A program made the position numbers and the translations under genes. Positions 1-10,080 of a stretch of 64,000 bases of DNA are shown here, in pieces. Each line of letters starts with the position of its first letter. Positions within the stretch are counted from its first letter, which is position 1. The notes below the pieces were generated by a model that had not been told where the DNA came from, made no database searches, and saw nothing but the letters and a program-made list of their open reading frames with translations. The stretch is from Ailanthus altissimus (Eukaryota; Streptophyta; Magnoliopsida; Sapindales; Simaroubaceae), in assembly GCA_946807835.1 (NCBI GenBank), contig OX327700.1, forward strand, positions 29,198,801 to 29,262,800, given 5' to 3'.

Positions 1-796
1 TTGCTAATAATCGTATCATGATTTATAATTATTTTTACTGCTGTTCTCTTGTAGCTATGAGCTAAACTTGTTTTCTAGGGTTAATACTTGAACTCAATAT
101 GTGTGCTTAATTGCCATATCTTTTGAATATTTAATAAACTTAGTTCTTTGATATTCAAATTACTTGATCTTAATGCTTCAATATATCTGGCCAATATATG
201 ATGAATGAATTGGTAATATTATTGATAAACTCGGAAGAGGAATCATAATATTTAGACCTAGGTAATTTAATGCATGATTGTAGAGTAACATTCAGTGTTG
301 CATATGCAAGTTTCAATCTAGGATAGGAATATACTTAATTGGCATATATGATCAATAAGACCTAATCTTAATGAATCTTAATTTATTACAAGTACCATAG
401 GAATATAGGTATTTGGTAAATTAAGGTATACTTGCATGACCTTGGAAGAGACTTGTGAATACATTAGTGTCTTGATCAATAACAAAGACTAAGGGAGTTA
501 AATATTAGAAGATTAATCATTAGAAATCATATTGAGGGATAATATTAATCCTAGGTTCTCTCTACGTTGCTATCTCCCTATTCTCTTTGCATTGTGTTTT
601 TATTTTTATATTTTCTACATTCATTCTTAGATTTCTATTTTTCTGAATAATTATTAGAAAGACATAATTTTAGTAATTGGTTAAAAAGAAAAAATTATCC
701 ATGTGGGTTTAACATCTGACTTATTTAGTCTCTTTATTACTTGCATACGATAGTGTATAATTGCACTGAATTTTATGATATAGAAATATCGCATCA
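1..796 (+). repeat. 3' part of a gypsy-type LTR (truncated by window start)
   Basis: This segment repeats 12880-13673 almost throughout, in the same orientation, with small substitutions and indels. Position 1 corresponds to about 12880. Both copies end in the same sequence, ATCGCATCA. It is therefore the 3' portion of the LTR family described at 12228-13673, cut by the window edge. No primer-binding site follows the end, so this is either the 3' LTR of an element lying to the left or a solo LTR. Assignment to the Athila/Tat branch of Ty3/gypsy is inferred from the other copy. Confidence 0.75.
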
Positions 797-975
797 AATT
801 TCTGTAATGTTACAAGTATTATACCATATATTTAATATAATTAGCGATTTAATTAAATATACATTTTATAAATATTAAAAAAAATCATACAAATTTTAGG
901 ATATCACGTAAACACAAATCCTAACAGAAACAACTAAAATTTTTCACTAGCATGAAATACTGCTAACTCGAAAAA
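797..975. other. AT-rich spacer
   Basis: Short AT-rich stretch between the LTR end and the MULE transposase remnant. No gene or repeat boundary can be seen in it. Confidence 0.4.
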
Positions 976-1316
976 TGATATTTCCTAGACATGATTAATG
1001 GTAAAACTTCAAGGAGTCATTGGTGATCTTGAGAACCTTGTGTTTGTATTCGATCGACATACTAGTATCGAGAAGGCCATTGGAGAGGTATTTCCTAATG
1101 CATATCATAGGGCATGCTTGTATCACTTGAAAGGCAATTTAATCACAAGATACAAGATATCATCGAAAAATAAAAAAGAAGAGGAATACACGACTTCCTA
1201 TTTTATTACTGTTAAGGTGTATCTCCTATCTGACTTTCAAAAGTAAATTAAGAAGATGTGAGAAATAAAATCAAAGGCAACAAGATACTTAGAGAAGAGG
1301 GTTGGTTTTTCGAAAA
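976..1316 (+). pseudogene. MULE (MuDR-type) transposase, 5' fragment
   Basis: The open stretch from 998 encodes a typical MULE transposase segment: an FDRHTSIEKAI motif followed by FPNAYHRACLYHLKGNL, which matches the conserved DRH..I..A....FP.A.H..C.YHL block of the DDE core. After a frame break the text continues as a recognisable MREI-P-ATRYLE-like piece (1250-1316) and then stops inside a TIR repeat. The continuation (NIAES motif and SWIM finger) lies 8 kb away at 9433-10080, so one transposase gene was split by later insertions. Frame breaks and the missing N-terminus make it non-functional. Confidence 0.75.
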
Positions 1317-1551
1317 GAAATTTTTAAAAAATAGCCACAAAATTTATAAATATACTTTCTTAACCACTTTTCAATTACCTATTCTTTATTAGTCAAATAA
1401 ACTATAAATAGACATATTTGCCCTTATATGCATAATATAGTGTTAGGCAAAATATTTAAATCCAAATCTAATAAACCCAAACTTATATTTGAGCCCATCC
1501 ATCTCTAAAATTATATTTTAATATTTAGAATTTGAAATAAGTAAATTTGAA
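1317..1551 (+). repeat. Left half of a TIR (MITE-like) element inserted in the MULE transposase
   Basis: The first ~50 bases (AATAGCC..AAATTTATAAATATACT..) are the inverted complement of the last ~50 bases at about 9380-9430. The two arms flank everything between the MULE transposase halves. Joined, the left and right halves would make an element of roughly 0.5 kb, the size of a MITE. The exact target duplication is unclear because both borders are A/T homopolymers. Confidence 0.55.
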
Positions 1552-3147
1552 GTGATCATTTTACCTGAGTGCAACGATGGACTTGTAAGTGATCCACCAT
1601 ACTTTGGTGAACGCATATATACGTGATCCTTTTATCTGAGTGCCACGATGGGCTTATAAGTGATCCACCATACTTTGGTTCCACGCATGTCACGACCATT
1701 CATGGTGTGGTCGTTGGGTGTCGCTGGGTATGGTTTGATACTTATAGAGTTCGGTGTGTATAGATATGGGATCCGTCAACTCGCATAAGGAGTTTGATAT
1801 CTAGATGCTTCAAGATTGTATCTCAGAAAGTCTTGTGGCCACAAGTATTAATCCCTAGATAGAGTTTCACCAGGGTGGAACAATATGACAAAAGAGTTTG
1901 TGCATATTGTTCAGTGAGATACAAATCTGGAGATAAGATATAGATGAGCACTAGGGGATTTTGACGGTGATAATCTATATCCCTACACATTCAGGATATC
2001 AAGACGGAAGGACTATACGTATACGTTGTAACCTCAGCTTGTATGGTTCAACGCACTGATTTGTAATATCCGTAACGTGTACATGGGGCATTGCTCACGA
2101 ACTCATGAAATAGTTTAATTTGACAAATCGGGCGTAGGACCTAGGGAGTCCCGCGATGTGGAGTGTACTCGTTGTTCACTGGGGCAGCGTGCCGAATTAA
2201 AGTATTTAATCTAGCAATATTCAGCACTACTACGTGAAAGAGTGCGTATTTATATTTAAGTGTTAAATATAATAATTAATTAATAATTATTATTTACTAA
2301 TTGTATTATGACACGTGACGTATTGTGGACCCTCAGTTGAGTTTACTCAAGTGTGGGATTTGGTAGAACCCACTAAGGGTATGCTTGGTAACTATTTATG
2401 AAAGACAAAATGGTTATTTCATACTATGATTATTTAATGGTTAAATAATTAAAATATCTCTCTTATTATATTATATAATATATTATTATTATATTATATT
2501 ATTATTATTATTATATTATATTATTATTATATATATTATTATTATTATATTATATTATTATTATATATATTATATTATATATATATATATAAAGAGATAG
2601 AGAAAAAGTGTAAGTGTGTGTTTTGTGTTTGACGAGAGAAAGAGAAGAGAGAAATAGAGAAAGAAAAGAGAGAAGAGAAAGAGAAGGAAACCGAATGAGA
2701 AGAAGAAGAAGAAAAAAAAAGGAAAAATTATATTATTTCATTTTTCTCTATGGTTTTATTTGGAGCAATTGTGAATTTCTTCAAATTCTCTATTTCTTAT
2801 CATTTTAGAGAAAAGGATTTAAACACACCCTTGATCATTTTGGGGATTAAGAGTTAATCCCATGCTGAATATGAGGATACTGTTCTAGCTCACCAAGCCC
2901 ATCGAGTTGGTGACTAGAACTGTCCACGAGTTGGTCTCCATGCAGGTTCTAAGGAAATACGTGTATAACGTTACACGTTGAGGTGAATTCTCAAGCCTTC
3001 TAATATATTAATGTGATTAATATATTTATGTATTGTGTTTATTGTATATTTCACGCTTTCGTCGCGTATAAATTTGTATATGATACGTTTTTTAGGCAAT
3101 AAACACAATTGTACATGTATACACCTACATATATTAGATTCCCGACA
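1552..3147 (+). repeat. 5' LTR of Ty1/copia element (5' end missing)
   Basis: Matches the complete solo LTR at 50940-52999 from about position 640 of that LTR to its end, including the (ATT)n tract at 2465-2590, a purine-rich block at 2630-2730 and the terminal ATATATTAGATTCCCGACA. The first ~60 bases (from 1552) are a diverged partial duplicate of the sequence starting at 1623. Roughly 640 bases of the LTR's 5' end are absent. The LTR is followed directly by a methionine-tRNA-type primer-binding site. Confidence 0.8.
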
Positions 3148-3239
3148 ACAATGGTATCAGAACCATTTAGGGCATATTTGGGTGTAGTTTGAGTGAATGG
3201 ATACAAAAGGCCCAGTGAAAATGACGCGTTTCAAGTGTT

Positions 3240-3510
3240 GAAATGGGTATGCCAAAAAGGGGTTCACTGGGCGCTACAATGCTAAGAGGCTAGTGCTGCG
3301 GCGCTAGAAATGTTTTCTCCCAGCACTCGGGCTTTGGCGAACCCGCACTGGGGCACTGAGTTTCTAGAATTCGTTCCCCAGCGGTGAAGTGCGAGTGCTG
3401 TAGCGCTGAAGGTTTGACCTCTCAGCGCTGCAAAGATGTGAGTTGGCACCGCAGCGCTGAGTTTTGACCTCCCAACACCGCAGCGATGACATCTAGCCCC
3501 GCGGCGGTAT
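3240..3510 (+). repeat. GC-rich island with repeated AGCGCT-type motifs
   Basis: In the copia leader, about 270 GC-rich bases contain many variants of CAGCGCTG, CGGCGCTAG and CCAGCGGTG. They stand out sharply from the AT-rich surroundings. A similar island occurs at 12410-12640 inside an unrelated LTR. Its function is unknown. Confidence 0.6.
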
Positions 3511-3949
3511 ACTGTTTACTTGAACAGTAGCATATGAATAATAAAATTGTAACTGTTCATTGCTACCGTAAATTTAATGTTCATTACTACAAATGTTTTG
3601 AACAGTGTTTCAAAATTAATTTTGCATGTGTAGATTTATGAGATGTAGTGATAAAAATTATCAATCTACATTATAAATCAGGGTTTATTAGATGCAGTGA
3701 TAAAGAGTTATCAGTCTGCATTATAAACCAAGATTAATTTTTCTGTGCTGGTAACCACAATGGGAACCCTACTAATGGGGGTTAGTTGTGCTTGCATAGA
3801 GAAATTAATTAATTGAGAATCACCCTCCTTATGAGAATGGAGACCTAGGATAAACAAAAATCTTTCTTAATCAGATTAAAGAATATTACATTATGAGATA
3901 ATGTTTTATTCTAATCCGTCCTATCAATACGGTGTTAGACAAATCACGT

Positions 3950-4260
3950 TGGCATTTTTTCAATATTGATACAGTGTGAGGGACTTGGTCGATTGGGATT
4001 GGACTATACCAGTTAAACATGAGTTTAGGCAAATATATGCGAAAGTATTATCCAATATTGCTATAGTGTGAGGGTAGTATTGGTAGCATATATTTGAATC
4101 AAGTTAATTTGGAATACACTTACCCAATATTGCTACGGCGTGAGGATAAGGTATATTCAGGATCAAGGGGTAAGAGTTGCATGAGATGCAATTGATAAAT
4201 GTTGTCTACCTGTTGGGTTTATAAAGGCCAATATTGCTACAGTATGAGGTTCGAGTAAAT
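3950..4260 (+). repeat. Dispersed leader repeat CAATATTGCTACAGTGTGAGG
   Basis: Four variants of the motif AATATTGCTACRGTGTGAGG occur at about 3960, 4052, 4121 and 4230 with irregular spacing (about 70-110 bases), between the primer-binding site and the gag start. The core TGTGAGG is kept in the first two, while the later ones read CGTGAGG and TATGAGG. They are probably part of the untranslated leader. Confidence 0.6.
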
Positions 4261-5221
4261 TTCAATGGGATCTACTTTTCACTGTATAGTTTAAAAAGTT
4301 TAAACTATCATCTTCTCGTTTAAGAGATTACTAGGATTATGGAAAACAGTGGGAGGACATTTTAAATCGAAAATATATAATTAGTATATCCATGATTTAA
4401 AACATTTTATTAGCAATTTAATAACCATTCTGCTTACACCTCCTGTTATTTTGGCCTGTTAAATATAATGGCCACTACGAACCAGTTGGTGTGCATAATT
4501 GATGCAGTCCAACTCTAGGGTACTAGGAATTACTCTGACCAGCGGATAAATTTCAGAAATTTTTTGGATTCATATAATTTTGGATTTAATGTTGATCAGA
4601 GTTTGCCATAAGGTAATTTTGATAACACCTCTCTAGAGAATTGAACAGAGAGAGTGTGACCCTCTTTGTTCAGGGTACTTTATCATCTACTCTAAGTATA
4701 TCTAGTGAGACCAGATGTGTGAGGAGAAGAAGATGAAGGAGATACCCAAGACAAATTCTCAGAGGCAACATTTATCTAAAGATCAACAAGAGAGCGAGTA
4801 GATGAAAAGTGTTTCCAATATAGTAAGATTAGGTATTGGAAATTCAACTACCTTAAAAGTCTTATAATTGTTAGAAAGACTCCCACAAGTTTGTGTTTGA
4901 CAAATATAGATATTTCTAGGGCATGTGATGCTAGTTCAAGCTAGGTATGAGATACCGCATGTCCCTATTAAATATGCAATAAGTTGCAGGAATTGAGAGA
5001 GTCTAGAATACAACAGCTTGTAGAAGTAAAGTTGAGAGTAAGAAATGGTGATTTCTTGCAGGTCCAAGTTGTTGGGCAACTTGACTTACTTCTTATATGC
5101 AATACAATAGTTGTATTGCATAAATCAGTATGATATTTTATTAGTTGAATGTCAGTTAATAAATAGACATAATATAAAATTAGAAATATTTGTAGATCGG
5201 AATCCTTAAATAATACGGAGC

Positions 5222-5301
5222 TGTGGTATATGAGTTTAGGTCATATAGGCGTGAGACGTTTATCCGTCTCACGCCTATATGACCTAAACTCATATACCAC
5301 A
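5222..5301. repeat. Perfect 36-bp inverted repeat with 8-base loop
   Basis: The left arm 5222-5257 and right arm 5266-5301 are exact reverse complements over 36 bases, separated by GTTTATCC. The hairpin lies in the decayed pol region. Its perfection contrasts with the decay around it, so the duplication is young compared with the element. Confidence 0.9.
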
Positions 5302-7503
5302 CCGTCTAGTTAAAGATGGTTGGATTCTTAATCTGATCATAAAGACTTAACTAGTTTATGAATAATATATTTACGAAGATGACCAAACATACCAGAATGT
5401 ACATCACATCCTTTTGATTAAATCGAGGAAGTGAATACATTAACAGAAAATTTCCTTATTTGTTTAAGAAAGAATGAGATTCTCACTCATTATAGTCCTC
5501 CGGGTAATTCACAACATAATGATGTTTAGGAGATGAGGAATTGGACTTTATTAGATATTTTTTGATTGATCATGAGTATTACCGCTCTATATCTGTGAGA
5601 CTATGCTCAAAATACAGTTACTTATTAAGTAGAGTTCCATCAGAAGCTATTCATTCTATTCCGTATGAGATACAGAAAGAAAGGAAGTTGTATCTTAAAT
5701 AAGTTAAGACTTGGGGTTGTCCTGCTTACGTAAGAGTTACTAAGTAGGGTATCTTATTATGTAAGAGTTATTCAGCATGATAAAAAGTACCCAAGAGGTA
5801 CATGTATAGGTTCATTGGATATTCTATGAATTCAATATGATACTAGTTCTATGATTCTGAGAAGCGAAGTGTGTTCATTTCTCAGTATTCCACAATTCTA
5901 GAGAAAGAGTTTCTCATGGGTCATGAGAATCATAGAAAGATTGAGCATAGTGAAATCAATCTAGAAATCAATGAACCAAGAATGAGAACTCATTCTCAAT
6001 TCAGCAATGACCTTTTAGCGTACCTCCAAATGGGTCGGAAGGGATGTTTAGGTCACCTTTTAGGTATGATAGATGCCTAAAGATGAACTTGGAATTTTCT
6101 TGGTAGAAAAAAATTATCCTTGACCTATAGGGAGTCGATGTTAGACATCAATTTGAGAACTGACAAGAAGCCATGAAAATAAAATTAACTCTATACATCA
6201 GAATCAAGTCTGGCACTTGGTTAAGCTACCCCTGGTAATTGTTCTCATTGGTTGTAAAGGGTTTACAAAGAGGTAGTGGGAGCCAGATGGAAAGTAGAGA
6301 CCTTCTAGGCCCTATATTGGTTCTAGAAAGGTAATCCTCAGTGATCTAGGATCAACTAAGAGAAAACTTTTAAACCTATATTGATGCTAAAGTCGATTAG
6401 TACATTATTAGCTCTTGTAGTATATAATGACTTTAAAGTTTGGTAGATGGATGTAAAGATGGCATTCCGGAATGGATATCTCGAGTAAGAGATATTTATG
6501 GAATAGCCTGAAGGTTTACGTCTAGTCGAAATTTTGGTCTAGTGTGCATGAAAGGTCAGTGGGAGCATGATAGTTTTCTTGATGCTCTTTGTTGATGACA
6601 TACTGGTCATTAAGAATGATGTCAGTATATTATAACCGATCAGAAGTAACTCGTAAGTGTTTCTCCATGAATGATTTATGAGAGCCTTCCTTTATACTAG
6701 GTATAAAACTTTATAGAGATAGAGCTAGAAAACTGATAGAACTCTCCCAAAGCATTTCACATCAATAGACCTGGTGTTTATCTTTCGAGGAGAGTGTCTC
6801 TTCAGATGCAAGATGAGAGAGTTAGAATATCTAACACACCACATACATCAACTCTTTAAAGATTGATGTATGCTATGATGTGTTTGAGACCTGATATCAG
6901 TTTGGCTGTAAGAGTTATAAGCTGAGTTCAGTCTGATTTAGGTGACAGCTATTTAAATGGTAGTCAAATATATCCTGAGATACCTTGAGGGTACAAAGGA
7001 TAAGTTTCTCAAATACGGAGAAAGTAACTTACAAATGAGAAGACGCACAGAGTCAGACTTTTAGTTTGACCTAGATGATAGAGAGTCTACATCTGGGATT
7101 GTGCTAATTCTCAATAGTACTAAACGAGTTAAAATTACACCAAACTAGGATTCACTGCTAATTTAGATTGGCATAGCGAAAGTAGTAGTGAGGATTCGTA
7201 GCTTTATCGCTGGCCTTGGAAGAGTTCCAAAACACATGGATAATATCCCATAGTTTGCGACAAAATAAGGCCATTGTACAAGCCAATGTGCCACAAGGAC
7301 ACCAGTACTCTAGTTATGTTGAGAAGAGTCTCATATGACTAAAGAGATCTTGGCCCAGGGAAATGTGATTATTTGTAGAAGTGTTCCATAAATAATTTAG
7401 TGCTTTCTAAGGCCATGACTCTAAAAGTGTTTATGAAACACGTAGAGTTGATGTGTATGAGATACCATCAGAAATGACACTAGAGCAAGTGTAAGTGTGA
7501 GAT

Positions 7504-8589
7504 TGTTAAGGTTGATGCTTACGTGCCATCCTTGAATGTACATATACTTGTGTATTTATACAAGTATACATTCTCATTAAATCGTTAATATAAATTAATA
7601 TGGTACCATGCAATGTAACGTTAAAGATATTGTAGGATCTAAAAAGTTTATATCAGATCTAAAAGAGTTTAGATAAGGGCTGATAATTAGCCACGTTGAG
7701 AGAGATAAATGCTAATTGTTAGCACAGCTAAGTGTTAGCTGGTTATAATACTTAGCGAAGATCAAAGAGTTAGAATCTTATCTGTAATGGGACATAGACT
7801 TGGGAATATACTAGTAACTGCGTAGTTGCAAGAGTTACAATCAGGTGCTAGAAAATGCTAGTTACGCAAGTATGTTCTCAAATAATTATCTCTGATCTAT
7901 TTCTGCCGATACGGGTCTGTTGATGGATACCTTTATATATAGATTAGCATATGTCGTACCTATATGGTATAGTTGGACGATCATAGCCAACCGTGAGCTT
8001 GGAGCTCGTATTGACATATAGGTATCCAGTTAGAACTGGATATAAGACAAACTTATAAGGGCCTCCAATAGACACCCTATGTAAGTCATCAATGGAGGGT
8101 TCTCTCGAGTTGAGTAGTATACGTGATCCTTTTACCTGAGTGCCACGGTGGGCTTGTAAGTGATCCACCATACTTTAGTTCCATACATGTCACAAACCTT
8201 TCATGGTGTGACCGCTGGGTGTTGCTGGGTATGGTCCGATGCTTATTGAGTCCGATGTGTATAGATATGAGATCCATTCACTCGCATAGGAAGTTTGATA
8301 TCCAGATGCTTCGAGATTGTATCTCAGAAAGTCTTGTGGCCACAAGTATTAATCCCTGGATAGAGTTTTGCCATGGTGGAACAATATGGCAAAAGAGTTT
8401 GCACATATTGTTCAATGGGATACAAGTTTGGAGATAAGACATGGATGAGTACTAGGGGATTTAACGGTGATAATCTATATCTCTGTACATCCAGGATATC
8501 GTGATGGAAGGACTATACGTATACGTTGTAACCTCAGCTTGTATAGTTCAACGCACTAACTTGTAATATCCATGATGTGTACGTGGGTC
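7504..8589 (+). repeat. 3' LTR of Ty1/copia element (3' end missing)
   Basis: Begins TGTTAAGGTTGATGCTTACG, matching the start of the solo LTR at 50940, and follows it to about offset 1100. There it stops abruptly at the SINE-like cluster. The remaining ~960 bases of the LTR are absent. Together with the 5'-truncated left LTR this shows the element lost both outer ends. Confidence 0.8.
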
Positions 8590-8815
8590 GGTCTGATGGG
8601 TACAAAGACGAACCTCTAAAGGGCTATAAGGCCTCCATAGAGATGAAGATGGGGGTTCGATTCCTCGGGGGTACAGGTAACCTGAGCTGGTTGTATGGGT
8701 GCGCTAGTGCCTAACTAGTGGAGGATGGTGATCCCGGTGCTGGTTGGACTAAAGAGTTTGTGGGCCTGACACAGCTTGACAAAAAGGCCAGCCTTTTTGT
8801 TAGAGTGTGTGGGAC
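8590..8815 (+). mobile_element. SINE-like element, copy 1
   Basis: Begins GGTCGGTCTGATGGGTACAA (tRNA A-box-like), has GGGGTTCGATTCCTCGG (B-box GGTTCGANNCC) near 8655, and ends near ..ACTAAAGAGTTTGTGGGCC. This internal promoter arrangement is that of tRNA-derived SINEs. Two further copies follow, the next inverted. Confidence 0.6.
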
Positions 8816-8984
8816 CTACCAACTCTTTAGTCCACTAGCTGGATGACATCTCAGAGCCACTAGCGTCCTAGCACACAATTCTTAGGTTTCCTGCACCCCA
8901 AGGAATCGAACCCCCGCCCCTATCTTATGGAGGCCTTATAAACCTTTAGAGGTTCATCCTTGTACCCATTGGGCTGGCCAACCT
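8816..8984 (-). mobile_element. SINE-like element, copy 2 (inverted)
   Basis: Reverse complement of copies 1 and 3. On the minus strand it reads from GGCCAGCCCAATGGGTACAA, through GGGGTTCGATTCCTTGG, to GTGGACTAAAGAGTTGG. Together with copy 1 it forms a long imperfect palindrome. Confidence 0.6.
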
Positions 8985-9150
8985 AATGGGTACAAGGACG
9001 AACCTCTAAAGGCCTCCATGAGATGGAGGCAGGGGTTCGATTCCTTGGGGTGTAGGTAACTTGAGAATTGTGTGCTAGGACTCTAGTGGCTCTCAAGTGT
9101 CACCTAACTAGTGGACTAAGGAGTTTGTGGGTTACACACACTCTAACAAG
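8985..9150 (+). mobile_element. SINE-like element, copy 3
   Basis: Same orientation as copy 1. It has AATGGGTACAAGGACGAACC, the B-box GGGGTTCGATTCCTTGG and the tail GTGGACTAAGGAGTTTGTGGG. It is closest in sequence to copy 2, and forms an inverted pair with it. Confidence 0.6.
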
Positions 9151-9432
9151 TTTGGGTTCAATAAATAACTCTAAATAAGTCATTTTTGCTGGATTTAAAT
9201 TGTTTTAATCATTTTAACCCATTTTTCATGTTTAATTAATCTATATCAATTTTGTTAAAGAATTTTGAATTGAGAGAAAGAGAATTTCGGGTAGAGAGAA
9301 AATGTGTGTGTTTTTTTGTTTAAAGATATAAGAGTCCGAATTTAACGTTTTTGGATACTAAAGAATATCAAATTCAAATGTGGCTAAAATAGTATATTTA
9401 TAAAAAATTTGGGCTATTTTTAAAATTTTTCG
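9151..9432 (+). repeat. Right half of the TIR (MITE-like) element
   Basis: Ends in the inverted complement of 1317-1370. It is also closely similar to 17926-18398 (shared TTTGG..YCARTAAATAACTC start, internal GAGAG-rich block, and ACTAAARAATATCAAATTCAAATGTG near the end), so the family has at least two copies here. The MULE transposase resumes directly after it. Confidence 0.55.
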
Positions 9433-10080
9433 TTTTCAAAATGGGCTCGATTAATGGGAACATTCAGAAGATATGACATTATGACCACCAATATTGCAGA
9501 GAGCATCAATACTGTTGCAAAGGATGCATATGGTCTTTGTGTGAGTACCTTAGTTAAGTGGATTCAAGAGTTAATGCAAAGATGGTTTGGCGAAAGACGT
9601 GTGGCTGCACAAAATATGTGAAACTTCTAACGAATTGGACCTATCATAAGGTTTAGAAGCATAATGATGTGTTCATTCTCATAATAGTGCACCCAGTAGA
9701 TCAATCTAGCTTTGTTGTTAAAGATGAAAATAAAAATAGAATAGTGGACATTTCAGCGAAGTTATGCAGTTATCAAAAGTTTGATTTTCGGTAGTTATCG
9801 TGTGCCCATGTACTTGCAGTATGCAGACAGATTAGATTGTTATCTCAGACTCTTTATTCACCCTATTACATGACTGATGCATTATTACGTACATACAACG
9901 ATCCAGTAAATTTGGTTAGCCACTATCAGATTAGATTGTTCTAGAAAAGTTGAGAGCTACTGACATCCAGCCTTCTATAACACGCCATCAATCAGGGAGA
10001 CGTCAAAAGAATAGAATTCTATTGCAAGGTAAGGAACTGAAGAAGAATGTATACAATCGTTGTAAGTAGCATAAATATAA
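9433..10080 (+). pseudogene. MULE transposase, 3' fragment with SWIM finger
   Basis: After a frame break the text reads RRYDIMTTNIAESINTVAKD near 9465, the conserved NIAES block that ends the MULE DDE core. It continues through a WFGERR motif near 9590. Further on, CSYQKFDFR..LSCAHVLAVCR near 9755-9830 is the CxCx..HxxA zinc finger (SWIM), in which the first cysteine pair is partly degraded and a stop replaces one residue. It is the downstream half of the gene whose upstream half lies at 976-1316. Confidence 0.75.

Larger units (their letters stand above)
3148..7503 (+). pseudogene. Decayed Ty1/copia internal region (gag-pol)
   Basis: Starts after the LTR with a primer-binding site at 3152 (TGGTATCAGAACC, complementary to initiator Met-tRNA). 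A 1.3-kb leader follows, then a gag-like start near 4470 (MATTNQLV..), then scattered pol remnants: an FVDDILVIKNDV block near 6590 (the YVDD motif of reverse transcriptase), a DLDDRESTSGIVL block near 7070 (copia RNase H region) and a KNMTKEILAQG-like end near 7340. Stops and frame breaks interrupt every domain. It ends in a purine-rich GTGTGAGAT next to the 3' LTR. The domain order RT then RNase H at the 3' end fits copia. Confidence 0.8.

Noticed and set aside
2614..2808. Arg/Glu-rich 64-codon open frame
   Set aside because: Translation of the GA-rich purine tract in the copia LTR; the solo LTR at 50940 has the same tract without this frame.
3950..4260. CRISPR-like array
   Set aside because: Only four diverged motifs with irregular spacing in a plant retroelement leader.
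5222..5301. MicroRNA precursor
   Set aside because: A perfect 36-bp stem with an 8-base loop inside dead retroelement sequence lacks the mismatched, conserved stem expected of a plant miRNA gene.
8640..8680. tRNA gene from the GGTTCGATTCC motif
   Set aside because: The motif recurs in three adjacent copies with long non-tRNA tails, which fits SINEs better.
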